64,000 nt of DNA, taken from positions 2,852,001 to 2,916,000 of the forward strand of contig NZ_CP107008.1 in the NCBI RefSeq assembly GCF_025725685.1, read 5' to 3'. A program made the translations under genes and the position numbers. Position 1 is the stretch's first letter; every line of letters begins with the position of its first letter. This document shows positions 43,171 to 51,742 of this stretch, piece after piece. This stretch comes from Halomonas sp. M4R1S46. Lineage in GTDB: Bacteria > Pseudomonadota > Gammaproteobacteria > Pseudomonadales > Halomonadaceae. The notes beneath the pieces were generated by a model. That model was not told the origin of the DNA. It saw only the letters and a program-made list of their open reading frames with translations, and searched no databases.

Positions 43171-45683
43171 ACACGCCCCATTCCGAGAAACACCACCTGA
43201 TCATCATCGGTAACGGCATGGTCGGCCACCATCTGGTCGAGCAGCTCATCGAGCGGGGTGCCACCGATCGGTACCGCATCACGGTCTTCGGCGAGGAGCG
43301 TTACCGTGCCTACGATCGCGTCCACCTGTCCGAGTACTTCCGTGGTCGGGACGCCCAGTCCCTGGCCATGTGCGACGCCGACTTCTATGCCGAACACGGC
43401 ATCGAGCTGCGCCTGAACGAGGCGGTGACCGCCCTCGACCGCGATGCCGGCGAGGTGGTCACCGAGGCCGGCCGCTACGCCTACGACCGGGTCGTGCTGG
43501 CCACCGGCTCCTACCCCTTCGTGCCGCCGATCCCCGGCAACGACCGCGACAATTGCCTGGTCTACCGCACCCTGGACGACCTGGATGCCATCCGCGCCGC
43601 GGCCGAGACGGCCACCACCGGCGTGGTGGTCGGCGGCGGCCTGCTGGGCCTGGAGGCCGCCAACGCCCTGCGTGGCCTCGATCTCGACACCGCCGTGGTC
43701 GAGTTCGCCCCACGGCTGATGCCGATGCAGGTCGACACCGAGGGCGGCGAGCTGCTGCGCGAGAAGATCGAGGCGCTGGGCGTCCAGGTGCTGACCGGCC
43801 GCGCCACCCAGCATATCGAGGACGGCGAGGCCAGCTTCCACCGCATGGTCTTCCAGGACGACAAGGTGCTGGAGACCGACCTGATCGTGTTCTCCGCCGG
43901 TATCCGGCCCCGCGACGAACTGGCCCGGGACGCCGCCCTGGAGATGGGCGAGCGCGGCGGCGTGGTGATCGATGACCGCTGCCTGACCAGCGACCCGGCG
44001 ATCCTGGCCATCGGCGAGGTGGCGCTGTGGAACAACAGCATCTTCGGCCTGGTGGCCCCCGGCTACCAGATGGCCAAGGCCGCCGCCGATACCCTGCTGG
44101 GGGGCGAGCTGACCTTCGCGGGCGCCGACATGAGCACCAAGCTCAAGCTGCTCGGCGTCGACGTGGGCGCCATCGGCGACGCCCACGGCAACCAGACCCC
44201 CGGCGCGCGGATGTTCCGCTACCTGGACGAGATCAGGCAGGAATACCGCAAGCTGGTGGTCTCCAGCGACGGCAGGAAGCTGCTCGGCGCCATGCTGGTG
44301 GGCGACAACGCCTACTACGACACCCTGATGCAGTACTACAGCAACGGCCTGGAGTTGCCCGAGGACCCGGCCGCGCTGATCCTGCCCTCCACCGAGGGCG
44401 CGCCGACCCTGGGCGCCGACGCCCTGCCCGAGGGCGCGACCATCTGCTCGTGCCACAACGTCACCAAGGGGTCGATCTGCGCGACCCTCGACGCCGGTGC
44501 CACCGACCTGGGCGCCGTCAAGGCCGAGACCAAGGCCAGCACCGGCTGCGGCGGCTGCGCGGCCCTGCTCAAGAGCGTGGTCGACCACGAGCTGGAAGCC
44601 CGCGGCGTGGAGGTCGACCAGTCGATCTGCGAGCACTTCGCCCACACCCGCCAGGAGCTTTATGACATCGTCCGCGTCGAGGGCATCAAGACCTTCGGCG
44701 AGTTGATCGAGAAGCACGGCTCTTCACACACCCAGGGCCTGGGGTGCGACATCTGCAAGCCGGCGGCGGCCTCGATCCTGGCCTCGTGCTTCAACGAGCC
44801 GATCACCGACGCCGCGCATATCCCGCTGCAGGACACCAACGACACTTTCATGGCCAACATGCAGAAGAACGGCACCTACTCGGTGGTGCCGCGTGTCGCC
44901 GGCGGCGAGATCACCCCGGACAAGCTGGTGGTGCTCGGCCAGGTCGCCCAGAAGCATGGCCTCTACACCAAGATCACCGGTGGCCAGCGCATCGACCTGT
45001 TCGGCGCCCGCCTCGAGGACCTGCCGGACATCTGGGGCGAGCTGATCGAGGCCGGCTTCGAGACCGGCCACGCCTACGGCAAGTCGGTGCGCACCGTGAA
45101 GTCCTGTGTGGGCAGCACCTGGTGCCGCTACGGCGTGCAGGACAGCGTGGGCATGGCGATCCGGCTCGAGCACCGCTACAAGGGCCTGCGCTCGCCGCAC
45201 AAGCTCAAGTTCGCGGTCTCCGGCTGCACCCGCGAGTGCGCCGAGGCCCAGAGCAAGGACGTCGGGGTGATCGCCACCGAGCACGGCTGGAACCTCTACG
45301 TCTGCGGCAACGGCGGCATGCGCCCGCGCCATGCCGAGCTCTTCGCCACCGACATGGACGACGAGCAGCTGATCAGGATCATCGATCGCTTCCTGATGTT
45401 CTACGTGCGCACCGCCGATCGCCTGCAGCGGACCTCGGTATGGCGCGAGAACCTCGAGGGCGGCCTGGACTACCTCAAGGCGGTGGTGCTCGAGGACAGC
45501 CTGGGGATCAACGAGGAGCTCGAGGCGCAGATGCAGACCGTCATCGACAACTACGAGTGCGAGTGGGCCGGCGCCCTCCAGGACCCGGAGAAGCTCAAGC
45601 GCTTCCGCAGCTTCGTCAACGACGCGCGCCCCGACCCGGACATCATCGTGACCGAGGAGCGCGGCCAGCTCAGACCCGCCTGA
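43167..45683 (+). CDS. nirB: NAD(P)H-dependent nitrite reductase, large subunit
   Basis: 838 residues, six-electron reduction of nitrite to ammonium. FAD- and NAD(P)-binding halves (HHLIIIGNGMVGHHLVEQL and GVVVGGGLLGLEAANAL), BFD-like [2Fe-2S] cysteines about 427-463 (CSCHNVTKGS and TGCGGC), then the siroheme/[4Fe-4S] domain with ligands C647, C653, C687 and C691 (CVGSTWC, GCTREC). Start overlaps the preceding gene. Siroheme comes from the pathway started by CobA. A dispersed repeat separates it from nirD. Confidence 0.96.
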   Translation: MNTPHSEKHHLIIIGNGMVGHHLVEQLIERGATDRYRITVFGEERYRAYDRVHLSEYFRGRDAQSLAMCDADFYAEHGIELRLNEAVTALDRDAGEVVTEAGRYAYDRVVLATGSYPFVPPIPGNDRDNCLVYRTLDDLDAIRAAAETATTGVVVGGGLLGLEAANALRGLDLDTAVVEFAPRLMPMQVDTEGGELLREKIEALGVQVLTGRATQHIEDGEASFHRMVFQDDKVLETDLIVFSAGIRPRDELARDAALEMGERGGVVIDDRCLTSDPAILAIGEVALWNNSIFGLVAPGYQMAKAAADTLLGGELTFAGADMSTKLKLLGVDVGAIGDAHGNQTPGARMFRYLDEIRQEYRKLVVSSDGRKLLGAMLVGDNAYYDTLMQYYSNGLELPEDPAALILPSTEGAPTLGADALPEGATICSCHNVTKGSICATLDAGATDLGAVKAETKASTGCGGCAALLKSVVDHELEARGVEVDQSICEHFAHTRQELYDIVRVEGIKTFGELIEKHGSSHTQGLGCDICKPAAASILASCFNEPITDAAHIPLQDTNDTFMANMQKNGTYSVVPRVAGGEITPDKLVVLGQVAQKHGLYTKITGGQRIDLFGARLEDLPDIWGELIEAGFETGHAYGKSVRTVKSCVGSTWCRYGVQDSVGMAIRLEHRYKGLRSPHKLKFAVSGCTRECAEAQSKDVGVIATEHGWNLYVCGNGGMRPRHAELFATDMDDEQLIRIIDRFLMFYVRTADRLQRTSVWRENLEGGLDYLKAVVLEDSLGINEELEAQMQTVIDNYECEWAGALQDPEKLKRFRSFVNDARPDPDIIVTEERGQLRPA

Positions 45684-45726
45684 CCGGCCGTTTCGCTGCC
45701 ATTGGCGACCCTGTGGCTATCGTGCC

Positions 45727-45844
45727 GACGAGGGGCGCCGGGGACAGGTCGAAGAGGAGGTCCTACGCCATGGATGGCGTCGGTAGCGCCCAGGGATGGG
45801 TTCACAGCGCCTCCTCGAAGACTTGTCGACGGATCAGCCCCGAG
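45727..45844 (+). repeat. Dispersed repeat, short copy inside the nir operon
   Basis: 118 bp, the same ends as the 199-bp element at 20000-20198 (GACGAGGGGCGCCG... and GTCGACGGATCAGCCCCGAG) with the central 80 bases missing. Its two ends can pair. It lies between nirB and nirD, so the nirBD transcript would carry a stem of about 100 nt. Confidence 0.75.
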
Positions 45845-45925
45845 TGACCAGGCCGGCGTCTATCGCTCTGCCAAAGACGACTTGGCCTCCTATCACGCTC
45901 CCCCGAACGAACAAGGAACTCTCCC

Positions 45926-46300
45926 ATGACTAGCGCAACCGCAGAAGCCTCGACCATGACCCAGACCTGGCGACCCCTGTGCACCAAGGCCGACCTGGTC
46001 GCCTTCTCCGGCGTCGCCGCCTGGATCGAGACGTCCGAGGGGCCGGCCCAGGTGGCCCTGTTCTACCTGCCCGGCCATGCCACCGAGCTCTACGCCGTGG
46101 ACCATCACGACCCCTTCTCCGACGCCAACGTCATCGCCCGCGGCATCGTCGGCGACCTCTCGGGGACGCCGGTGGTGGCCTCACCGATCTACAAGCAGCA
46201 CTTCCGCCTCGACGACGGCCAGTGCCTGGAAGACGACTCGGTGCGGCTGCGCTGCTGGACGGTCTGCTTCCAGGACGACCGGGTGATGATCCAGGCGTGA
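45926..46300 (+). CDS. nirD: Nitrite reductase, small subunit
   Basis: 124 residues of the NirD Rieske-like fold. WRPLCTKADLVAFSGVAAWI, HDPFSDANVIARGIVGD and SPIYKQHFRL are family landmarks; the iron-sulfur ligands of true Rieske proteins are absent, as in NirD. It supports NirB. The gap to nirB is 242 bases rather than the usual few, due to the dispersed repeat. The internal ATG at codon 11 is an alternative start; AAGGA supports the first. Confidence 0.93.
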   Translation: MTSATAEASTMTQTWRPLCTKADLVAFSGVAAWIETSEGPAQVALFYLPGHATELYAVDHHDPFSDANVIARGIVGDLSGTPVVASPIYKQHFRLDDGQCLEDDSVRLRCWTVCFQDDRVMIQA

Positions 46301-46714
46301 CCCCGCTCCTGGCGGTCGCCCGCCCTCGCGCCAGCCGGCGACACGCTGCCGAGGCCTGTCCAGGGCGTAGCGGGTGGCCAGTATCAACGTCCACCCGCCG
46401 TACTCGGGAGGACGGCTCTCTCCTCCCGCAACAGGCGGGCGATCGCGACCTGGGCTGGCCACGCCTGCGCCCGGTCGGCGGCAAGCGAAGCGGCACAGCG
46501 TTGAGGCCGGCAATTGTGCAGAGCGGCAAAGATGGGCCATGCTGGGAGCCAATTGGCAAGTATTGCGGTCGTATGACAACAGGAGGTGCTCACCACAAAC
46601 CGTGAGACCGGCACATCGCGCCTTGTCACGGAACTGACATCCGGCGCTGACAGTGTCGACATCGAGGCGTCATCCTTGACGTCGATCCGGTGACAATGCA
46701 GGAGAGCTGCGCCG
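46301..46714. other. Gene-free stretch between nirD and the PhoH gene
   Basis: 414 bases without a supported coding frame or a clear hairpin. The promoter for the PhoH-type gene should lie in the last 100 bases; no good -35/-10 pair was seen. Ends with AGGAG before the ATG at 46715. Confidence 0.3.
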
Positions 46715-48127
46715 ATGGTACGCATCGACAAGAAGGCCACCCGGCTTTACGTGCTGGACACCAACGTCCTGATCCATGATCCCGCCGCCCTCTATCAGTT
46801 CGATGAGCACGAAGTGGTCATTCCCATGACCGTGCTCGAGGAGCTCGACAAGCACAAGAACGGCATCCGCGAAATCGCCCGCACCGCCCGGCAGGTCAGC
46901 CGGACCCTCTCTGACCTCACCGCCAACGTCGACATCGACCAGATCCGCGACGGCATTCCCATCACCCGGCTCACCGGCCCCGAGGGCCGACTACGCCTGC
47001 TGTGCTACGACAACCTCTCGATCCCCGACAACCTGGAGGACACCCCCGACAACCGCCTGCTCGCCGAGACCTGTCTGCTGCGCGACGAGCGCCCCGACGC
47101 CTCGGTGATCCTGGTCACCAAGGACATCAACCTGAGGGTCAAGGCCGCGGCGCTGGGCGTGCCGGTGGAGGACTACCTCACCGATCGCGCCTACGACGAC
47201 AGCGATGCCATGATCGGCGGCGCCCGGGTCTACCCCGAGGCGGGCCAGGATGGCAGCGGCCTGTGGGAGACCCTCAAGACCGAGGTCAAGGTGGAGCGCG
47301 AGGATGGCCGCGTGATCTACCGTCTGGCCGGCGAGATCCCCACGGACTGGCACCTCGGCATGCTGGTCTCGGACAGCGATGACGGGGCGAGCTTCGAGGC
47401 GGTGGTCCGCGACCTGGGCCCGCGCCATGCCCATCTGGAGCTGCTGACCAACTACCGGCATGGCGCCAGCGTGTGGGGCGTGCATGCCCATGACAGCCGC
47501 CAGAACTTCACCCTCAACCTGCTGATGGACGAAAGCGTCGACCTGGTGACCATCGCCGGCAGTGCGGGCACCGGCAAGACCTTCATGACCCTGGCCGCGG
47601 CCTTCCAGCAGACGCTGGACGGCAAGCGCTTCGAGCGCGTGGTGTTCACCCGGGCCCCGATCTCCATGAGCGAGGACATCGGCTACCTGCCCGGTACCGA
47701 GGAGGAGAAGATGTCACCCTGGATGGGTGCCTTCCATGACAACATGGACAACCTGCTGCGCGACGAGCATGACGGCAGCTCCACCTGGAATCAGGAAGCG
47801 ACGCGCCAGTTGCTCGGCTCGAGGGTGCAGATCCGCGCCCCCGGCTTCATGCGCGGCCGGACCCTGAACGACACCTTCCTGATCATCGACGAGGCCCAGA
47901 ACTTCACGCCCAAGCAGCTCAAGTCCCTGATCACCCGGGCCGGACGCAACACCAAGATCGTCTGCCTGGGCAACGTGGGCCAGATCGACACGCCCTATCT
48001 CACCGCCAACACCTGCGGCATGGCGGCGGTGGTGCAACGCTTCCGCGACTGGCCCCATGCCGGCCATGTCACCCTCCAGAGCGTGGAACGTTCGCGCCTG
48101 GCGCTGGCCGGCGAGGAACTGCTCTGA
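46715..48127 (+). CDS. PIN-PhoH family ATPase
   Basis: 470 residues. An N-terminal PIN nuclease-like domain (YVLDTNVLIHDP with D15, T16 and N17, then ELDKHK, the late aspartates) is joined to a PhoH/helicase-like ATPase with GSAGTGKT at about 282-289 and IIDEAQNFTP as Walker B. PhoH2-type PIN-PhoH proteins unwind and cut RNA. The domain order here is that of PhoH2. Single gene. Confidence 0.88.
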   Translation: MVRIDKKATRLYVLDTNVLIHDPAALYQFDEHEVVIPMTVLEELDKHKNGIREIARTARQVSRTLSDLTANVDIDQIRDGIPITRLTGPEGRLRLLCYDNLSIPDNLEDTPDNRLLAETCLLRDERPDASVILVTKDINLRVKAAALGVPVEDYLTDRAYDDSDAMIGGARVYPEAGQDGSGLWETLKTEVKVEREDGRVIYRLAGEIPTDWHLGMLVSDSDDGASFEAVVRDLGPRHAHLELLTNYRHGASVWGVHAHDSRQNFTLNLLMDESVDLVTIAGSAGTGKTFMTLAAAFQQTLDGKRFERVVFTRAPISMSEDIGYLPGTEEEKMSPWMGAFHDNMDNLLRDEHDGSSTWNQEATRQLLGSRVQIRAPGFMRGRTLNDTFLIIDEAQNFTPKQLKSLITRAGRNTKIVCLGNVGQIDTPYLTANTCGMAAVVQRFRDWPHAGHVTLQSVERSRLALAGEELL

Positions 48128-48178
48128 AACGCGGCGGGCCGACGTCCCGGCGCCGGCCCGCCCGCCTCCTGCGCCCGC

Positions 48179-48397
48179 TCAGGAACCGCGATTCACGGCC
48201 TTCTCGATCAAGGCCTCGCTCTGGCTGCCGGGCCCGTGGCGGAGCACCGTCTGGGCCTCGTGATAGAGGCAGACGAAGCGCTGGCAGGAGGCACAGTGCA
48301 CCTGGTCGTCGGGATTCTTGACACTGGAGACTCGCATCAGGTGACTGCCGCAGTTGGGGCACGCCACCGGTAGACGGAAATCCTCGGAGAGTGACAT
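48179..48397 (-). CDS. Small zinc-ribbon protein
   Basis: 72 residues with C13, C16 and C35, C38 (CPNC...CASC), a zinc ribbon fold. No enzyme domain. AGAGGAG precedes the ATG at 48397. The ATG at 48442 has no such site. Its position immediately downstream of the diguanylate cyclase gene suggests one transcript. Function unknown. Confidence 0.65.
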   Translation of the reverse strand: MSLSEDFRLPVACPNCGSHLMRVSSVKNPDDQVHCASCQRFVCLYHEAQTVLRHGPGSQSEALIEKAVNRGS

Positions 48398-48469
48398 CGG
48401 CTGCTCCTCTTGCACGGTGGTGATGACGGTATATTGGATCATGAGACAACGGACTGGCCAGTCAGTGCC

Positions 48470-49783
48470 TCAGGCCACCGTCTCGGGACCGACGATGCGG
48501 TTGCGCCCCGCCCGCTTGGCCCGGTAGAGCGCGTGATCGGCCCGGCCCAGCGCCTCGCCGAGATTCCCCCCGGGGTCGAGGAAGGCCATTCCCATGCTGA
48601 CCGTGAAATGCAGCGTTTCACCGCCCAGCATCAGCTCGCTGTCCGCCACGGCCTGCCGCAGGCGCTCCAGCACGCTCCAGGCCTCCTCCGGCTCGCTATC
48701 CACCAGCATGACCGCGAACTCCTCCCCGCCGAGACGACCGATCAGGTCGTAGGGACGCAGGCTGTCTCGGCAGGTCGTGGCGAAGCGCTGCAGGGCGATA
48801 TCGCCGGCCGCATGGCCATGGGTGTCATTGAGCGCCTTGAAGTGGTCGAGGTCGATCATCGCCACCGGCACCCGGCGACGATTGCGAGCGGCATGGGCCA
48901 GCACCGCCTCGCCATTGGCGAGGAAGGCCCGCCGGTTGAGCAGGCCGGTCAGCATGTCGGTACTGATCAGGTGCTGGGTGCGCCGTTCCGCCTCCTTGCG
49001 CAGAGTGACGTCCTGCAGCCAGCCGTCCCAGAGCGTGCCCCCACCGGACTCGCGCCGCACGCCCGCCGTGGCCTCCAGCCAGCGCATGCCCTCGGGGGTC
49101 TCGATGCGAAAGGCCAGCTGCCATGGCTCGAGACTCACCGACGACTGGGCCAGCGCGTTGGTCAGGGCCTGGCGATCTTCGCCGACCAGCCGATCGAGCA
49201 GCCGAGCGGGGTCCGCCATCACGGCGTCGGGGGACAGCCCGCACAGCGCAGTCAGCCCCTCGCTCAGGTAGCCGAAGGACAGTGCCCCCCGCGGTGCCTG
49301 GTGCAGCTGGAAGACCACGCCCGGCAAGCCGGTCACGACCGTCTCCAGCCGGCCCAGCCGCGCCCGGTCGGCGATGGCGGGCTCGAGCAGGGTACCGACA
49401 TCGTGCTGGATGCACAGCAACCGCAGGGGAGCGTGGGGCTCCTCGACCAGGGGCTGGATGAAGGTATCCAGGTAGAGCCGTCGACCGTCGGCATGGCGGC
49501 AATGCAGCAGTCCATGCCAGGACTGGCGCTGCTGGACGCAATGATCCAGCGCCCGGGACAGCGGACCGCGCAGCGGCTGCTCGTCCAGGCCGGTGACGCG
49601 ACGCCCCACCAACGACTCGGCGGCATGCCCCGTGACGCGTGCCATCGACGGGTTGACCTCGAGGATCACCCCATGGGCATCCAGCAGCATCACCGCGCCC
49701 GGGAAATGCGCGTAGAGCCGCTCGGGCAGGCTGGTGGCCGGCGAGGATCGTCGCCGGCGCCACTTGTCCAGAATCCGTGACAT
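48470..49783 (-). CDS. PAS-domain diguanylate cyclase
   Basis: About 437 residues: PAS domain near 15-110 (RLYAHFPGAVMLLDAHGVILEVNPSMARVTG), a second PAS-like region (LETVVTGLPGVVFQLHQ) and a GGDEF domain with GGEEF. An RxxD inhibition site (RPYD) is located five residues before it, so product feedback by c-di-GMP is expected. No transmembrane helix, so the protein is cytosolic. AAGGA precedes 49783; the ATG at 49807 lacks a ribosome site. Confidence 0.87.
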   Translation of the reverse strand: MSRILDKWRRRRSSPATSLPERLYAHFPGAVMLLDAHGVILEVNPSMARVTGHAAESLVGRRVTGLDEQPLRGPLSRALDHCVQQRQSWHGLLHCRHADGRRLYLDTFIQPLVEEPHAPLRLLCIQHDVGTLLEPAIADRARLGRLETVVTGLPGVVFQLHQAPRGALSFGYLSEGLTALCGLSPDAVMADPARLLDRLVGEDRQALTNALAQSSVSLEPWQLAFRIETPEGMRWLEATAGVRRESGGGTLWDGWLQDVTLRKEAERRTQHLISTDMLTGLLNRRAFLANGEAVLAHAARNRRRVPVAMIDLDHFKALNDTHGHAAGDIALQRFATTCRDSLRPYDLIGRLGGEEFAVMLVDSEPEEAWSVLERLRQAVADSELMLGGETLHFTVSMGMAFLDPGGNLGEALGRADHALYRAKRAGRNRIVGPETVA

Positions 49784-49884
49784 GCCCCGCATCCTTGGGG
49801 TCTCCATCGACAGGGAAGCGTGCCGCTATCGCCCTACCCTAGCGCAGTTGCACGCGGGGCACACGCATTACCGCCGGCCAGGGC

Positions 49885-50021
49885 CTACAGGCCCAGTCGC
49901 GCGGCCACGTCGTCGTCGAACAGGTCGGCGAGCTCGTGGCGTCGATCTCGTCCATCACCCGCTTGAGTTCGACGGGAATGCGCTGGTCGCCGAAGTAACC
50001 GGTGGTGTGTCGAGCCCTCAT
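49885..50021 (-). pseudogene. Short frameshifted gene remnant
   Basis: Reads MRARHTTGYFGDQRIPVELKRVMDEID and, after a one-base shift near 49945, RHELADLFDDDVAARLGL and a stop. Both parts have strong coding character (acidic, helical) and together would give about 45 residues. No family recognised. Probably a decayed gene or the end of one. Confidence 0.35.
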
Positions 50022-50066
50022 GATGCCCCGTGGCCGGGCCGGCGTCGAGCCGCCAAGGGGCCGGGC

Positions 50067-50996
50067 TCAGCCGGCCAGCCAGAGCCCCAGGTTGAGCAGC
50101 GCCAGGGTGCCGAGCTGGAGGGCCACGTTAACCCCCAGCCAGGGCACGAGCGCCGCCGCGTCGGCCGCGTTCAGCCGCCACAGGCCGCGCACCAGCCAGG
50201 CGACCGCCGGGGCCAGCAGCCAGGTCAGCCAGGTAGCGGCCGGCAGGAGGCCGACCGCGACCCCGGCCGGCACCACCAGGAAGGCCGCCAGCACCAGCAT
50301 GCCCGCCAGCCGCACGGCCCGACGTCGCCCCAGCAGGATCGCCAGGTGACGCCGGCCGACCCGACGGTCGGCATCGATATCCGGCACCTGATTGAGCAGC
50401 AGCAAGGCGCTGACCAGCAGGGTCGGCACCAGGGAGACGGTCATTGCCTGGGACGAGGGATGGCCGGTCAGGGCCTGGTGCGCGCCCACCACCATCAGGG
50501 CGCCGAAGCCCAGGCCCGGGGCCAGCAGGCACAGCAGTGGGCGATGCGTCAGCACCCCGGTATAGGCCACCACCAACCCCAGGCCCAGCAGGCCATAGGG
50601 CAGCAGCCACGGCCCCGAGCGCCACAGGAACCAGCTGCCGATGACCACCACCCCGGCCAGGCAGGCGACGGCGGCACGCCACACCAGCGGGGCCGCCCCC
50701 GGCCGGCCCGGCAGGGCACCACTGCCCCCGGAGAAGGGCGTGCGCCGGGTGGTGGCATCCAGGCCGCTGGCGAAGTCATGGTGCTCGTTGAGGAGGTTCA
50801 CCGCGGCATGGGCCAGCAGCGCGGCCAGCAACACCAGCAGGGTGTCCACCCTGGCCAGCGGCGCGCCCTCGAGGCGGGCCGTGAGCACCGCCAGGCCGGC
50901 ACACAGCGGCGCCAGCACCAGGAAGTTGGGGCGAGCGCTGCGCAGGCAGGCCCGCCAGTCCTCCCGACGGGCGGTGCCATCCCGCGATGCGTCCAT
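50067..50996 (-). CDS. UbiA-family prenyltransferase (MenA-like)
   Basis: 309 residues, about nine transmembrane helices. The two aspartate motifs are NLLNEHHDFASGLD and NQVPDIDADRRVGRRHLAILLG. The NxxNExxDxxxGxD form resembles MenA (dihydroxynaphthoate octaprenyltransferase) more than UbiA, but other aromatic acceptors are possible and no men genes are nearby. It lies 20 bases downstream of the esterase gene, likely one unit. Confidence 0.78.
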   Translation of the reverse strand: MDASRDGTARREDWRACLRSARPNFLVLAPLCAGLAVLTARLEGAPLARVDTLLVLLAALLAHAAVNLLNEHHDFASGLDATTRRTPFSGGSGALPGRPGAAPLVWRAAVACLAGVVVIGSWFLWRSGPWLLPYGLLGLGLVVAYTGVLTHRPLLCLLAPGLGFGALMVVGAHQALTGHPSSQAMTVSLVPTLLVSALLLLNQVPDIDADRRVGRRHLAILLGRRRAVRLAGMLVLAAFLVVPAGVAVGLLPAATWLTWLLAPAVAWLVRGLWRLNAADAAALVPWLGVNVALQLGTLALLNLGLWLAG

Positions 50997-51016
50997 GCCG
51001 TGTCCCTCCCTCGGTA

Positions 51017-51685
51017 TCAGCGGGCCAGCCGCTCGGACAGCCAGTGGCCGATGTCGGCGACCTGCTGGGGACAGACCGCATGGGCCATGGGGTATTGGCG
51101 ATAGTGGACCGGGTAGCCCATGGCCGAGAGCCGGTCGTGGGCGGCCCGGCCCAGGGCCTCGGGCACCACCGGGTCGAGGTGACCGTGATGGATCTCGATG
51201 GGCAGCTCGCGGTTGGCCGGGGCCGGCTCGAGGCTCTCGGCGGTGCCGAGGTAGGTGGACATGGCCAGCAGGCCGCCGAGACGCTCGGGAAAGGTCAGGG
51301 CCGCCTCGTAGGCCACCGCCCCGCCCTGGGAGAAGCCGGCCAGGATGATGCGCTCGGCGGGGATGCCATGCTGGATCTGCTCGTGGACCAGCGCCTGGAT
51401 GCGCGCCGCGGAGGCCTTGAGCTGGGCCTCGTCCACCCGGCGCTCGAGGCTCATCTCCTTGATGTCGTACCAGGCCGGCATCACCATGCCGCCGTTGATG
51501 GTCACCGCCAGGCGCGGGGCATGGGGCAGGATGAAGCGCACGCTCGCCCCCTCGGGCAGCGACAGCGCCGGCACCAGGGGCTCGAAGTCATGGCCATCGG
51601 CACCGAGGCCGTGGAGGATGAAGACGCAGGCATCGGCGGGCTTGCCGCCGCGGGGCTCGATGATCAACTCGTCGGGTTCGCTCAT
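51017..51685 (-). CDS. Carboxylesterase/phospholipase-type alpha/beta hydrolase
   Basis: 222 residues with the S119-D171-H202 triad (GFSQGG, GHLDPVV, YPMAHAVC), the same fold as EstB and acyl-protein thioesterases. FILHGLGADGHDFEPLVPAL is the oxyanion region. No signal peptide, so cytosolic. The physiological ester is not known. The gene follows the SLC13 transporter by 57 bases. Confidence 0.85.
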   Translation of the reverse strand: MSEPDELIIEPRGGKPADACVFILHGLGADGHDFEPLVPALSLPEGASVRFILPHAPRLAVTINGGMVMPAWYDIKEMSLERRVDEAQLKASAARIQALVHEQIQHGIPAERIILAGFSQGGAVAYEAALTFPERLGGLLAMSTYLGTAESLEPAPANRELPIEIHHGHLDPVVPEALGRAAHDRLSAMGYPVHYRQYPMAHAVCPQQVADIGHWLSERLAR

Positions 51686-51742
51686 GGATTGGTCTCCCGG
51701 GGCAAAAGCGCCACCCTAGCGCAAAGCGCCGGCCACGGCGAC

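Noticed and set aside
35969..46300. Denitrification or respiratory nitrate reduction locus
   Set aside because: NasA lacks a Tat signal and beta/gamma partners, NirBD is the ammonium-forming type, and NasS/NasT indicate assimilation.
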